A DNA stretch of 6,767 bases from Bacteroidota bacterium (GCA_003648395.1 QMPB01000242.1:1-6767), one strand, 5' to 3'; numbered from the stretch's first letter, positions 1 through 6,708 are shown. Numbers and translations are program-made. Notes: generated by a model from the sequence alone, not told the origin.

Positions 1-441
1 AACTTCAAATGTAATAGCATTATGAGAACCATAATTATTGCCAATAGCTGTGTGTAGGTAATCCATTTGTACGCCAACAGCAATCTTTTCTGAAAGAGCC
101 ATTCCATAGGCGATACCAATCTTACTCTCATTATATTGCGAATAACCAAAGCGGTTGACATTAATAGCAAAAGCACCTTTGCTAATTGGCATAACTATAG
201 ATAGTGCGTTAAGACTAAGCTCTTTAGTTAGATAACTATTTTCATAGTAAAAGCCTGCTCCCCATTGTTTAGTATAACCTAAGGATGCTTGGTTATTTGT
301 TGAACTCCAAAAGTCATTACTTGCTACACCACCACCAGCCATTGCTGATGATTTTGCTCCTATGTTTTTGCTGAGGTATTGTGAATTGCCGCTTAATAAA
401 ACTAAAGAAAATATAAGTGTAAAGATTAATCGTAGAGCCAT
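1..441 (-). CDS. Partial outer-membrane barrel protein, PorV/PorQ-like (N-terminal 147 residues)
   Basis: The minus-strand frame is open from an ATG at 441 to the left edge, so the C-terminal part is missing. The protein begins MALRLIFTLIFSLVLLSGNS, a short basic start followed by a hydrophobic stretch, as in a Sec signal peptide. The mature part opens with a G-A-K-S-S-A-M-A-G-G-G-V segment and then alternating polar and hydrophobic strands rich in Tyr, Asn and Gly (GYTKQWGAGFYYENSYLTKE, then FAINVNRFGYSQYNESKIGI). This is the pattern I know from Bacteroidetes PorV/PorQ-type proteins, outer-membrane beta barrels of which some members serve the type IX secretion system. The family assignment rests on recalled sequence style, so a specific T9SS role is not claimed. 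It is transcribed away from the phosphatase gene, with its own candidate promoter about 25 nt upstream of the ATG. Confidence 0.75.
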   Translation of the reverse strand, partial: MALRLIFTLIFSLVLLSGNSQYLSKNIGAKSSAMAGGGVASNDFWSSTNNQASLGYTKQWGAGFYYENSYLTKELSLNALSIVMPISKGAFAINVNRFGYSQYNESKIGIAYGMALSEKIAVGVQMDYLHTAIGNNYGSHNAITFEV

Positions 442-463
442 ATATAGTTAATTAATAGTTGCG

Positions 464-471
464 CTAAGATA
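464..471 (-). promoter_or_regulatory. Candidate Bacteroidetes -7 element for the left-hand gene
   Basis: On the minus strand this reads TATCTTAG followed by CGC. It matches the Bacteroidetes -7 consensus TAnnTTTG at all but one position and lies 22 nt upstream of the ATG at 441. No clear TTTG -33 element is visible at the usual distance; that region is an A/T-rich run. The call rests on position and partial consensus. Confidence 0.4.
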
Positions 472-793
472 CGAAAAAAGATAAAAATAGATTATATTAT
501 TATTATTAAATATATAAATGTAAATATTTATACATAGTTTAATAAAAACTGGCAATACAATGTGCTTTTAATTAATAATTTAAATTATCATTAGAAGCTA
601 TATGCTTTATTGTAAAATCTTGACTAAGCTTAGTATTAAAACTTAAATAATGCGATTACTTTACTGTTATAAACGTTATAAAGCATACCTATTGCTTAAA
701 TATATTATAGTAAAGATAATGTATTATAAATTTGTAAACTGAAAATTGCGTTTACGACTTGAACCTACCATGTAAATTTAAACAATAAAAAAC

Positions 794-824
794 TTGCTTT
801 AGATTCTCAATTATCTTATATTTG
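794..824 (+). promoter_or_regulatory. Candidate Bacteroidetes promoter (TTG-N20-TATATTTG)
   Basis: A TTG at 794-796 and a perfect TAnnTTTG element (TATATTTG, 817-824) are separated by 20 nt, the usual spacing for the housekeeping sigma factor of Bacteroidetes. It points toward the phosphatase gene. A transcript starting near 830 would have a 5' leader of roughly 210 nt, which is long. It could serve that gene or a short untranslated RNA ending before it. Confidence 0.5.
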
Positions 825-905
825 CATCAGTTTGCTTATTCTAAATTCTAAATGCTCATGATTATCAGTTATATTTTACATTTTTTTTAGACTTTTCATT
901 CATTA

Positions 906-936
906 TTGTTGGATGAATATCAATATTATATATTTC
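906..936 (+). promoter_or_regulatory. Second candidate promoter for the phosphatase gene
   Basis: A TTG at 906-908 lies 20 nt before TATATTTC (929-936), which has one mismatch to TAnnTTTG in the last position. A second TTG at 909-911 would give 17-nt spacing. This would give a leader of about 100 nt before the ATG at 1045. It is weaker in sequence than the 794-824 candidate but nearer the gene. Confidence 0.35.
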
Positions 937-1044
937 GCTGCTCAAGAAATATAATAGCTGTAAAATTAGTTATTGGGATAAAGATAAAGCTATTAAATTA
1001 TAACTACACCTGTAGATTAGTTTAACGCTATAAAACAAATTATT

Positions 1045-2397
1045 ATGCTCACAAATCCAACAAATGTAATTAACAGCTATGTGCCTGCTATTCGAGAGAA
1101 TTATATTTCTACTTCTATCATTCAAAACAAGGCACAAAACAAATTAGATGCTCTAAAAAGTTCAAATACCTTTATCAATTCAATTCTTGGTAGCCTAAAT
1201 TCAACATTGTTTATAGTAGACTCTAAGATGCGCCTTATTGGTTTTAATGATAATAACCATCTAATTTTTACACGTGCCGAACATGAAGTAATTGGTTTTC
1301 TTTTTGGCAAAAGTTGTGGTTGTGCTAATGCAAATAAGAATAATGGTATATGTGGCACTACACCTGCTTGTAAAAATTGTAATATTAGAGGTAGTATTGT
1401 TAACTGTATACAGACAAAAGAGTCTACACGAAATATACCCATTGGTCATACGCTATTCAGGGAGCAGAATGATGTTAAGAGAGAACTTATGTTTTCAACA
1501 AAGTATATTAGCTATCAAGAAGAAGAAATGGTGCTAGTAATTATAGATGATATTACAGAATTAGAACGGCAGAAGCAAGAAATAATCAAGAGTAGAAACG
1601 AAATATTAGGTAGTATAGAATATGCTAAAAGAATTCAGCAAGCTGTTCTTCCTCGTAAAACAAAATTGAATTCTGTTTTAGGTGACCATTTTGTTCTGTA
1701 TAAGCCATTAAATATTGTAAGTGGAGATTTCTATTATGCTGCATCTATTGGTGATTGGAGAATTGCTATTGTAGCTGATTGTACTGGTCATGGTGTTCCA
1801 GGAGCTTTTATGAGTTTGTTGAGTATTACATATTTAAAAGAGATTATTGAGAAAGATGGTATTGTTAGGCCTGATATTATTCTCAATGAGCTACGAAATT
1901 CAATTATTAAAGCCTTACGTAAGCAAAATAATAATCTCGCTTTACTAGAAATGGATAAACAAATATTAGAGGATGTAGTGGAGAGCTTGAGTGATGGCTT
2001 AGATATATCCGTATGTGTACGAAATAATAAAAATAATGAGCTGCTTTTTGCAGGAGCCAATTCTTCACTATATTTGGTGCGAAATAATGAAATGCATGAG
2101 TATAAAGGAAATAGAATGCCTGTGGGTTATTACTTAAAAATGGATAAATTTAGCTATCAGAAAATACTAACGCAGAAAGATGATGTTATCTATATGTCAT
2201 CCGATGGATATTATGATCAATTTGGTGGTAATAATGGTAAGAAACTTAAGAATAAACGCTTTAAGGAAATTCTTGTAGAAATTTCTAGCTTAGAGATGAA
2301 ACATCAAGGAGAAAAATTATTAGAAGTCTATAATTCATGGAAAGCTAAGGAACCTCAAATTGATGATGTTTGCGTAATAGGAATTAGAACAGAATAG
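1045..2397 (+). CDS. PAS domain-containing SpoIIE/PP2C-family serine phosphatase
   Basis: This is a cytoplasmic signalling phosphatase with no signal peptide or membrane segment visible. Residues about 40-172 form a PAS sensor ending in the typical VIIDDITELE strand. Its loop carries six cysteines (C91, C93, C103, C109, C112, C121). Residues about 173-205 form a linker helix ending in YAKRIQQAVLP, the switch helix that precedes SpoIIE-type catalytic domains. The catalytic domain covers about 213-450: SGDFYY with D228, ADCTGHGVPGAFMS with D245, DGLDIS with D320, YMSSDGYYDQFGG with D387, and DDVCVIGI with D440/D441. These acidic residues are the metal ligands expected of an active PP2C-type enzyme, and all look present. 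Such enzymes usually dephosphorylate anti-sigma-factor antagonists, but no partner gene is in the window. An in-frame TAG at 1018-1020 makes 1045 the first possible ATG; no Shine-Dalgarno sequence precedes it. Length (450 aa) is normal for a PAS-SpoIIE protein. Confidence 0.93.
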   Translation: MLTNPTNVINSYVPAIRENYISTSIIQNKAQNKLDALKSSNTFINSILGSLNSTLFIVDSKMRLIGFNDNNHLIFTRAEHEVIGFLFGKSCGCANANKNNGICGTTPACKNCNIRGSIVNCIQTKESTRNIPIGHTLFREQNDVKRELMFSTKYISYQEEEMVLVIIDDITELERQKQEIIKSRNEILGSIEYAKRIQQAVLPRKTKLNSVLGDHFVLYKPLNIVSGDFYYAASIGDWRIAIVADCTGHGVPGAFMSLLSITYLKEIIEKDGIVRPDIILNELRNSIIKALRKQNNNLALLEMDKQILEDVVESLSDGLDISVCVRNNKNNELLFAGANSSLYLVRNNEMHEYKGNRMPVGYYLKMDKFSYQKILTQKDDVIYMSSDGYYDQFGGNNGKKLKNKRFKEILVEISSLEMKHQGEKLLEVYNSWKAKEPQIDDVCVIGIRTE

Positions 2398-2415
2398 TGG
2401 GTGCAAGATTTTTAT

Positions 2416-2437
2416 ATTGGCTTAGTATAAAGCCAAT
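2416..2437 (+). other. Small hairpin just after the phosphatase stop codon
   Basis: ATTGGCTT (2416-2423) and AAGCCAAT (2430-2437) form an 8-bp stem with a 6-nt loop, 18 nt after the stop. No T-tract follows on either strand, so a terminator call is not supported. It may be a weak 3'-end structure. Confidence 0.25.
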
Positions 2438-2605
2438 GCAGAGTCTATGTTTCAGGCAGCCACGCAGTTTAATTTTTTGGAGATTGTTGGTCCGCATCAA
2501 ACTCCAGAGGAAGGTGTAGATATTTACGAATATGATGCTAACTAGGGACCAGCTTCGGCAATTACCATTAGTGGCTCTTACATTACAAAAAATCAAAAGA
2601 AATAA
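2426..2605 (+). pseudogene. Broken coding remnant with an in-frame TAG
   Basis: The frame starting at 2426 has no start codon near a gene-like boundary and is preceded by a stop at 2423-2425. It reads KANAESMFQAATQFNFLEI, then VGPHQTPEEGVDIYEYDAN, then TAG at 2543-2545. Without a frame change it continues as GPASAITISGSYITKNQKK to TAA at 2603-2605. This matches my memory of a conserved motif block in an uncharacterised protein family (pattern FQAASQFN-LE, then TPE-GV-IY-YD, then QGPACAIA-GAGT-YRNY), in which the TAG falls where a Gln is expected (CAG to TAG). The family's flanking parts are absent, so this is an internal fragment of a decayed gene. I cannot name the family's function. Alternatives are a recent nonsense mutation in a fragment carried in by recombination, or chance similarity. 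Confidence 0.5.
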
Positions 2606-2807
2606 AACTCTATACAAAAGCATAAATACCAAGTTTACACCCATCAATGCCGAAGATTACCCTGCGGACTTTATGAACTGCGAAGATTTTAAAGAAGATA
2701 ATGCCGTGGATAAAGTAAAACACCTTTTTGGAAGAAAAAAAAGCAACCTCAAAAAAGAGAAAAAGAAAGCTAAGAGGAAGAAAAGGTGGAGGGATTGGTT
2801 TGGATAG
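2532..2807 (+). CDS. Small lysine-rich ORF, probable C-terminal fragment of a lost gene
   Basis: An open frame of 91 codons. The first 25 or so residues overlap the conserved-looking remnant in another frame and are probably not real coding. From about residue 27 onward the sequence is more protein-like (YKSINTKFTPINAEDYPADF, then an acidic stretch with NCEDFKEDNAVDKVKHLFG) and ends in a very basic Lys/Arg tail (RKKSNLKKEKKKAKRKKRWR, then DWFG). That looks like the C-terminal end of a larger protein whose front half has been lost, joined to unrelated debris. I do not recognise the family. No promoter or ribosome binding site supports an independent gene. A genuine small basic protein cannot be excluded. 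Confidence 0.35.
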   Translation: MMLTRDQLRQLPLVALTLQKIKRNKTLYKSINTKFTPINAEDYPADFMNCEDFKEDNAVDKVKHLFGRKKSNLKKEKKKAKRKKRWRDWFG

Positions 2808-2809
2808 TT

Positions 2810-2847
2810 AAGGGAGAAGAGTGAATAGATAAGGGTGAAGGGAGAAG
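2810..2847 (+). repeat. Purine-rich direct repeat after the small ORF
   Basis: AAGGGAGAAG occurs at 2810-2819 and again at 2838-2847, with a related AAGGGTGAAG at 2831-2840 between them. The whole stretch from about 2800 to 2850 is almost purine only on the plus strand. It lies between the gene debris and the terminator. Its function is unknown; slippage-generated filler is the simplest reading. Confidence 0.35.
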
Positions 2848-2876
2848 TGTTTATTTGTTGGTAGTATTATCATGGG

Positions 2877-2911
2877 AGTGGTTGTTCGTAAATTACGAAC
2901 AACCACTTTTT
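2877..2911 (+). terminator. Strong intrinsic terminator (15-bp inverted repeat plus T-tract)
   Basis: AGTGGTTGTTCGTAA (2877-2891) is exactly complementary to TTACGAACAACCACT (2893-2907) with a single A between the arms. In RNA the inner pairs would open to give a 12-bp stem with a 7-nt loop. Five Ts (2907-2911) follow directly on the plus strand, while the other side has no T-tract, so it acts on plus-strand transcription. It would end any transcript from the phosphatase gene and insulate mcrBC from read-through. Confidence 0.85.
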
Positions 2912-3111
2912 GGTTTTGGTAATTTGAAGAATAAAATTATTTGAAAATAGTTTTATTTGTAGCTATATCATATTGTTTTTTTTGTATTTTTAGGTTCTAG
3001 TATTTGATATATTTAAAATCAATGTATTAATAGACTATAATTAGAAAATGTTTTTGATATTAACTATTTAGAATACTAAACTAACAGGCAGATATAATAT
3101 AATAAAGCAAG
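2912..3111. other. AT-rich leader region upstream of mcrB
   Basis: About 200 nt lie between the terminator and the mcrB start. The mcrBC promoter should be here, because the terminator blocks upstream transcription. I find no clean TTG-N20-TAnnTTTG pair. The nearest match to the -7 element is TATTTTTA at 2985-2992, without a well-spaced TTG. Several T-runs (around 2974-2991) and no ORF are seen. Confidence 0.5.
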
Positions 3112-5292
3112 ATGAAAGATATAAAAATATTCGAAAAGTACCTTAAGGAGTTTGCTATTGTAGCAGATAAATGGTTTAAAGATTTAGATTGGTTTGAAGA
3201 ACGTTCTCTTTTTTATAAAGATTTTTATAATGTAAAAAAAATTGCTAACTATGAATGGGAGGATTTCCAAAAATTAAGATATAATTTACACTCATTTATG
3301 AGTATGCAATTGGCTGGAAGTCTTGCATTAGGTAGAATAAATATGCCATTAGAAAAATACAGGAGTGTTTTTATTTATATTGTTGAATCAAAAGATGATA
3401 CGAATGTTATTTTTAATAGTATTAATACCAAAGGAAGTGATTACTACCTTCCTAGTTTCGGCGAATCAACAATATCTGAATTATTAAGTTATGCTCATCC
3501 TGAAAAGTATTTTATATATAATAAACGAACAATAGATGTTTTAAAGCATCTTGGAATAAAGATTGAAAATAAAAAAGGAGATAAGTTTGGAGAGAAATAT
3601 TCAAATTATAATAACTACTTACATAATTTATATACATTATATGAGAATGTAGTTGGTAAACAAACTAGTATCTCTGTAGCTTTTGAATTAGATCAATTTT
3701 TTAGTTGGTTTTATGAAACAAAATTAAATCTATTTCCAAATTTTCTTGATAATCTTAAGAAAGAAATTAAGAAACATAAAGGTTCAAAAATTAAATTAGA
3801 TTTCTCGCACAAAGGAGATAAATACATTTGGTTACTACAAAGTGACAAAGAAATAAATAACTCTATGGCTCATTATGAGTTATATTTAAAAAAAGATAAA
3901 GTATCATTTGAAATTCATTTTGAACAACTAAAAACTAAAAAGAGATTCCATGAAATTATAGGAGAAAAATTACCTGAAAAATTTGAATGGTATTCTTGGA
4001 GTAGAGCAAAAAGTATAAGATATATAGACTTAATAGAACTAGGTAATAAAGTTAATTATAATGAAGTTTATAATCTTCTTATTAGTTTAGACGAAACAAT
4101 AGGTGACATAATAATGAATGCAATAAATCAAATAAGATCAAAACCTTCGATTCCTCCAATAAAATTTATAGATATTAAAAATCCAAATATTATTTTATAC
4201 GGACCTCCAGGTACAGGAAAAACTTATAATACAGTTGAACTAGCTTACGAAATAATTAATGGTGTTAAAGCTGATAACCATAAAATAGCACAAGACTATT
4301 TCAAAAAAGAAAGAGGTAATAGAATAGAGTTTATTACCTTTCATCAAAATATGGCATATGAAGATTTTATTCAAGGTATAAAGCCTGATATTGAATCTGA
4401 TAATATTAAGTTTGTAAAGCGTGATGGTTTATTTAAAGTAATTTGTGATAGGGCTAGTCAGTCTAATAATTTTGATGAAATTTATCAACAATTTATAGAA
4501 GATGTGATGATGAAGCCCATTACATTAAAAACTAAAACACGTAATAAAAAGTTTGATATTACTAGAATAAACTCAAACAAAAGCTGCATTTTACAAGCAC
4601 ATACAGACAAGGCTACAGAAATAGGTGTTTTGAAAGACCATATATGGAATAAAATAAATGGTCAGGGATATTATGATTGGGAAAGCTATACTGTTCCTAT
4701 TGTAGAATATCTTGAGAAAAATTACAAATTACAGAAAAAGAGTAATTTGAAAAAAAAATATGTTCTAATAATTGATGAAATTAATAGAGCTAATATATCA
4801 AGAGTATTTGGTGAATTGATTACTTTATTAGAAAAAGATAAAAGGCTAGGACAAGAAAACGAAATAAGTGTAACCTTACCTAGTGGAGATAGATTGGTTG
4901 TGCCTCCAAATTTGTATATAATAGGTACAATGAATACGGCTGATAAGTCAATTGCTTTATTGGATATTGCACTTCGTAGACGTTTTGATTTTATGAAAAT
5001 GTATCCTAAAAGTGACTTAGTATTGACGGAATATAAAAATGCTTTTGAAAAAATAAATAGTAAAATACGAGAATTAAAAGGTGCTGATTTTCAGATAGGT
5101 CATTCTTATTTTATGGGAAATGCTTTTGATTTTAATTACACTATGGAGTCTAAAATTATACCTTTATTGTATGAATATTTTATGAATGATGAAGATGCTA
5201 TAAAAGAAGTATTAAGTTCGGCTGATTTTAAATTTATTGATTCTATGAATAGTGATTCTGGCTTGATAGAAATAGATAAGGAAAATGACTAA
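3112..5292 (+). CDS. mcrB: McrB-type GTP-dependent AAA+ motor subunit of a type IV restriction system
   Basis: This is the motor and recognition subunit of an McrBC modification-dependent restriction complex: it binds modified DNA, hydrolyses GTP and recruits the nuclease McrC. The AAA+ module spans about 355-700. Walker A is GPPGTGKT (364-371, K370), followed by the McrB-typical FHQNMAYEDFIQGIKP (410-425). Walker B is VLIIDEINRA (551-560, D555/E556). The family signature MNTADKS is at 607-613, arginine-finger region LRRRF at 621-625, and IGHSYF at 662-667. All catalytic elements look intact. Residues about 450-540 form an extra domain between Walker A and Walker B. The N-terminal 345 residues are not like the E. 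coli McrB reader: about 1-205 is a helical domain and about 208-345 an alpha/beta domain. At 726 aa it is much longer than E. coli McrB (459 aa). The start has an A-rich upstream region and no Shine-Dalgarno. The 3' end overlaps mcrC by 8 nt. Confidence 0.93.
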   Translation: MKDIKIFEKYLKEFAIVADKWFKDLDWFEERSLFYKDFYNVKKIANYEWEDFQKLRYNLHSFMSMQLAGSLALGRINMPLEKYRSVFIYIVESKDDTNVIFNSINTKGSDYYLPSFGESTISELLSYAHPEKYFIYNKRTIDVLKHLGIKIENKKGDKFGEKYSNYNNYLHNLYTLYENVVGKQTSISVAFELDQFFSWFYETKLNLFPNFLDNLKKEIKKHKGSKIKLDFSHKGDKYIWLLQSDKEINNSMAHYELYLKKDKVSFEIHFEQLKTKKRFHEIIGEKLPEKFEWYSWSRAKSIRYIDLIELGNKVNYNEVYNLLISLDETIGDIIMNAINQIRSKPSIPPIKFIDIKNPNIILYGPPGTGKTYNTVELAYEIINGVKADNHKIAQDYFKKERGNRIEFITFHQNMAYEDFIQGIKPDIESDNIKFVKRDGLFKVICDRASQSNNFDEIYQQFIEDVMMKPITLKTKTRNKKFDITRINSNKSCILQAHTDKATEIGVLKDHIWNKINGQGYYDWESYTVPIVEYLEKNYKLQKKSNLKKKYVLIIDEINRANISRVFGELITLLEKDKRLGQENEISVTLPSGDRLVVPPNLYIIGTMNTADKSIALLDIALRRRFDFMKMYPKSDLVLTEYKNAFEKINSKIRELKGADFQIGHSYFMGNAFDFNYTMESKIIPLLYEYFMNDEDAIKEVLSSADFKFIDSMNSDSGLIEIDKEND
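4101..4116 (+). promoter_or_regulatory. Possible internal ribosome binding site and start codon in mcrB
   Basis: AGGTGA (4101-4106) matches six bases of the anti-Shine-Dalgarno complement and sits 7 nt before an in-frame ATG at 4114 (M335). Starting there would give a 392-aa protein holding the complete AAA+ module without the N-terminal recognition domains, comparable to the short McrB form of E. coli. The main start at 3112 has no such site. Chance occurrence is quite possible, and Bacteroidetes depend little on Shine-Dalgarno pairing. Confidence 0.25.
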
Positions 5293-6703
5293 ACCTCAAA
5301 TTACATATAATTTATTTGAGTATGGTTCACCAGCTAGTTATAAGGGTGATGTGAATTCTTTAGATTCATTGGATGTTTTTCTTGATGATATATGGAATAA
5401 AAGGGAGCATTCAAATCTTGCTTTTTGGGGAGCCGAAGAGTCATTATCAAATTCACAAAGGTTTATTGATATTTCAAGAAAAACGGGTAGCTTATCCTTA
5501 AAATCAAATAAATATGTTGGAGTTATTAAATATAAAAATACTATAATAAATCTTCTTCCTAAAATATTTTCCGATAAAAAAAATGAACCTTCAAAAGATG
5601 AAGTAAAGGCAATTCAGTCACATATTTTATGGTGGTTAAGTTATTGTCGTAAGTTGAAATTCCCAATGTCTTTATCTAGTTTTAATCAACAAAAATCTAA
5701 TTTTTTTGAAGTATTAATCTATTTATTTTCTTCTTATACAAAAGAAGTGTTGAGTAATATGATATATCAAACATATCAGGATGTTGAGAATGAACTCCCA
5801 TATATGCGTGGTAGAGTAGATTTTAATAAATATGCTAGTAATAATTATCCAAATGGTAATCAACATATTTTGCCATGTAGATATGATTCTTTTGAAATAG
5901 ATAATGGTTTCAACCGTATAGTTAAATTTGTTACAAAGTTATTAATCGTATTTACTCAGGAAGCGGATAATAAAAAGAACTTGAGAGAGATATTGTTTGC
6001 TTTAGACGAAGTAAAAGATGTTCAATCTACAATTTATGATTGCGAGAAGGTTAATGTTAACCCTCTATTCTCAAATATGAATATTATACTTGATTATTGT
6101 AAATTGTTTTTAAGTAACAGTACAGTAATGTCATACAAAGATAAATTTGAAGTTTTTGCTTTTTTACTACCTATGGAATATGTATTTGAAGATTTTATTT
6201 TAGGTTTTATAATGAAGGAGATGAAAGGTGTTGTTGTTAGTGCTCAAGATAAATCTAAATATCTAACGGAGAATAAAGCTTTTCAATTAAGACCAGATTT
6301 GGTGTTTTATATAAATGGAAAGAAAATAATTGCTGATACAAAATATAAAATGATTTATCCTCATAATCCCAATGATAAAAAATTTGGAATCTCCCAATCA
6401 GATATGTATCAAATGCTTGCTTATGCAGTTAGGAATAAAAGCAAAGAAATAAAGTTGTTTTATCCTTCAACTATTGATACCTTGAAACAAGAAAATAACA
6501 TCTCATATAAGATAATTGATGAGTTAGCAGAAATGCAGAGTATTGCAATTGATGCATTTCAATTACCAATAATAAAGTCAAACTGGAAAGAAGTTGATAA
6601 ACGAACTGTAAACTTAGCACAATCATTTGATGAACTGCGACAAGAATTAAAAACTTCACTAAACAAAATACTATTAGATACCATTCATGTTATTAAAGAA
6701 TAA
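5285..6703 (+). CDS. mcrC: McrC-type nuclease subunit of the McrBC restriction system
   Basis: This is the endonuclease partner of McrB; it stimulates McrB GTP hydrolysis and cuts DNA between modified sites. The N-terminal half has the McrC-type segment VGVIKYKNTIINLLPKIF (78-95) and PYMRGRVDF (172-180), which matches the conserved P-x-x-R-G-R stretch of the family. The C-terminal PD-(D/E)XK nuclease core shows EYVFEDFI (298-305), RPDLVFY (336-342, D338) and ADTKYK (350-355, D351 and K353), followed by QSDMYQMLAYA (371-381). All the expected catalytic residues are visible. At 472 aa it is longer than E. coli McrC (348 aa), with the surplus mostly in the N-terminal half and a C-terminal tail after about residue 395. 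The ATG lies inside the end of mcrB (overlap ATGACTAA), so translation is probably coupled. No signal peptide or membrane segment is seen; it acts in the cytoplasm. Confidence 0.93.
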   Translation: MTKPQITYNLFEYGSPASYKGDVNSLDSLDVFLDDIWNKREHSNLAFWGAEESLSNSQRFIDISRKTGSLSLKSNKYVGVIKYKNTIINLLPKIFSDKKNEPSKDEVKAIQSHILWWLSYCRKLKFPMSLSSFNQQKSNFFEVLIYLFSSYTKEVLSNMIYQTYQDVENELPYMRGRVDFNKYASNNYPNGNQHILPCRYDSFEIDNGFNRIVKFVTKLLIVFTQEADNKKNLREILFALDEVKDVQSTIYDCEKVNVNPLFSNMNIILDYCKLFLSNSTVMSYKDKFEVFAFLLPMEYVFEDFILGFIMKEMKGVVVSAQDKSKYLTENKAFQLRPDLVFYINGKKIIADTKYKMIYPHNPNDKKFGISQSDMYQMLAYAVRNKSKEIKLFYPSTIDTLKQENNISYKIIDELAEMQSIAIDAFQLPIIKSNWKEVDKRTVNLAQSFDELRQELKTSLNKILLDTIHVIKE

Positions 6704-6708
6704 TTACT

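Larger units (their letters stand above)
442..1044. other. Long AT-rich divergent intergenic region
   Basis: About 600 nt separate the two divergently transcribed genes. I see no open reading frame of convincing length, no tRNA or rRNA, and no array of repeats. It holds the promoter candidates listed separately and a 12-bp palindrome (ACTAAGCTTAGT, 623-634) of unknown meaning. The stretch between about 500 and 780 is strongly A/T-rich without other structure I can name. Confidence 0.6.

Noticed and set aside
623..634. 12-bp palindrome ACTAAGCTTAGT in the intergenic region
   Set aside because: Short palindromes of this size arise by chance in AT-rich DNA; no T-tract and no second copy nearby support a role.
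1122..1442. Minus-strand open frame opposite the PAS domain
   Set aside because: It lies wholly inside the phosphatase gene, has no recognisable motif, and the plus-strand product is clearly conserved. The same holds for the other frames at 1261-1449, 1292-1537 and 1788-2060.
2416..2437. Hairpin after the phosphatase stop as a terminator
   Set aside because: No T-tract follows it on either strand, and a much stronger terminator lies at 2877-2911. It is kept only as a low-confidence structure.
2384..2647. Minus-strand open frame of 87 codons over the phosphatase end and the remnant
   Set aside because: The plus strand here carries the more protein-like remnant; the minus product shows no motif, and no promoter is seen for it.
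6471..6659. Minus-strand open frame inside the 3' end of mcrC
   Set aside because: It is contained in a well-supported gene and has a leucine-rich, low-information product, as expected from the reverse of AT-rich coding DNA.
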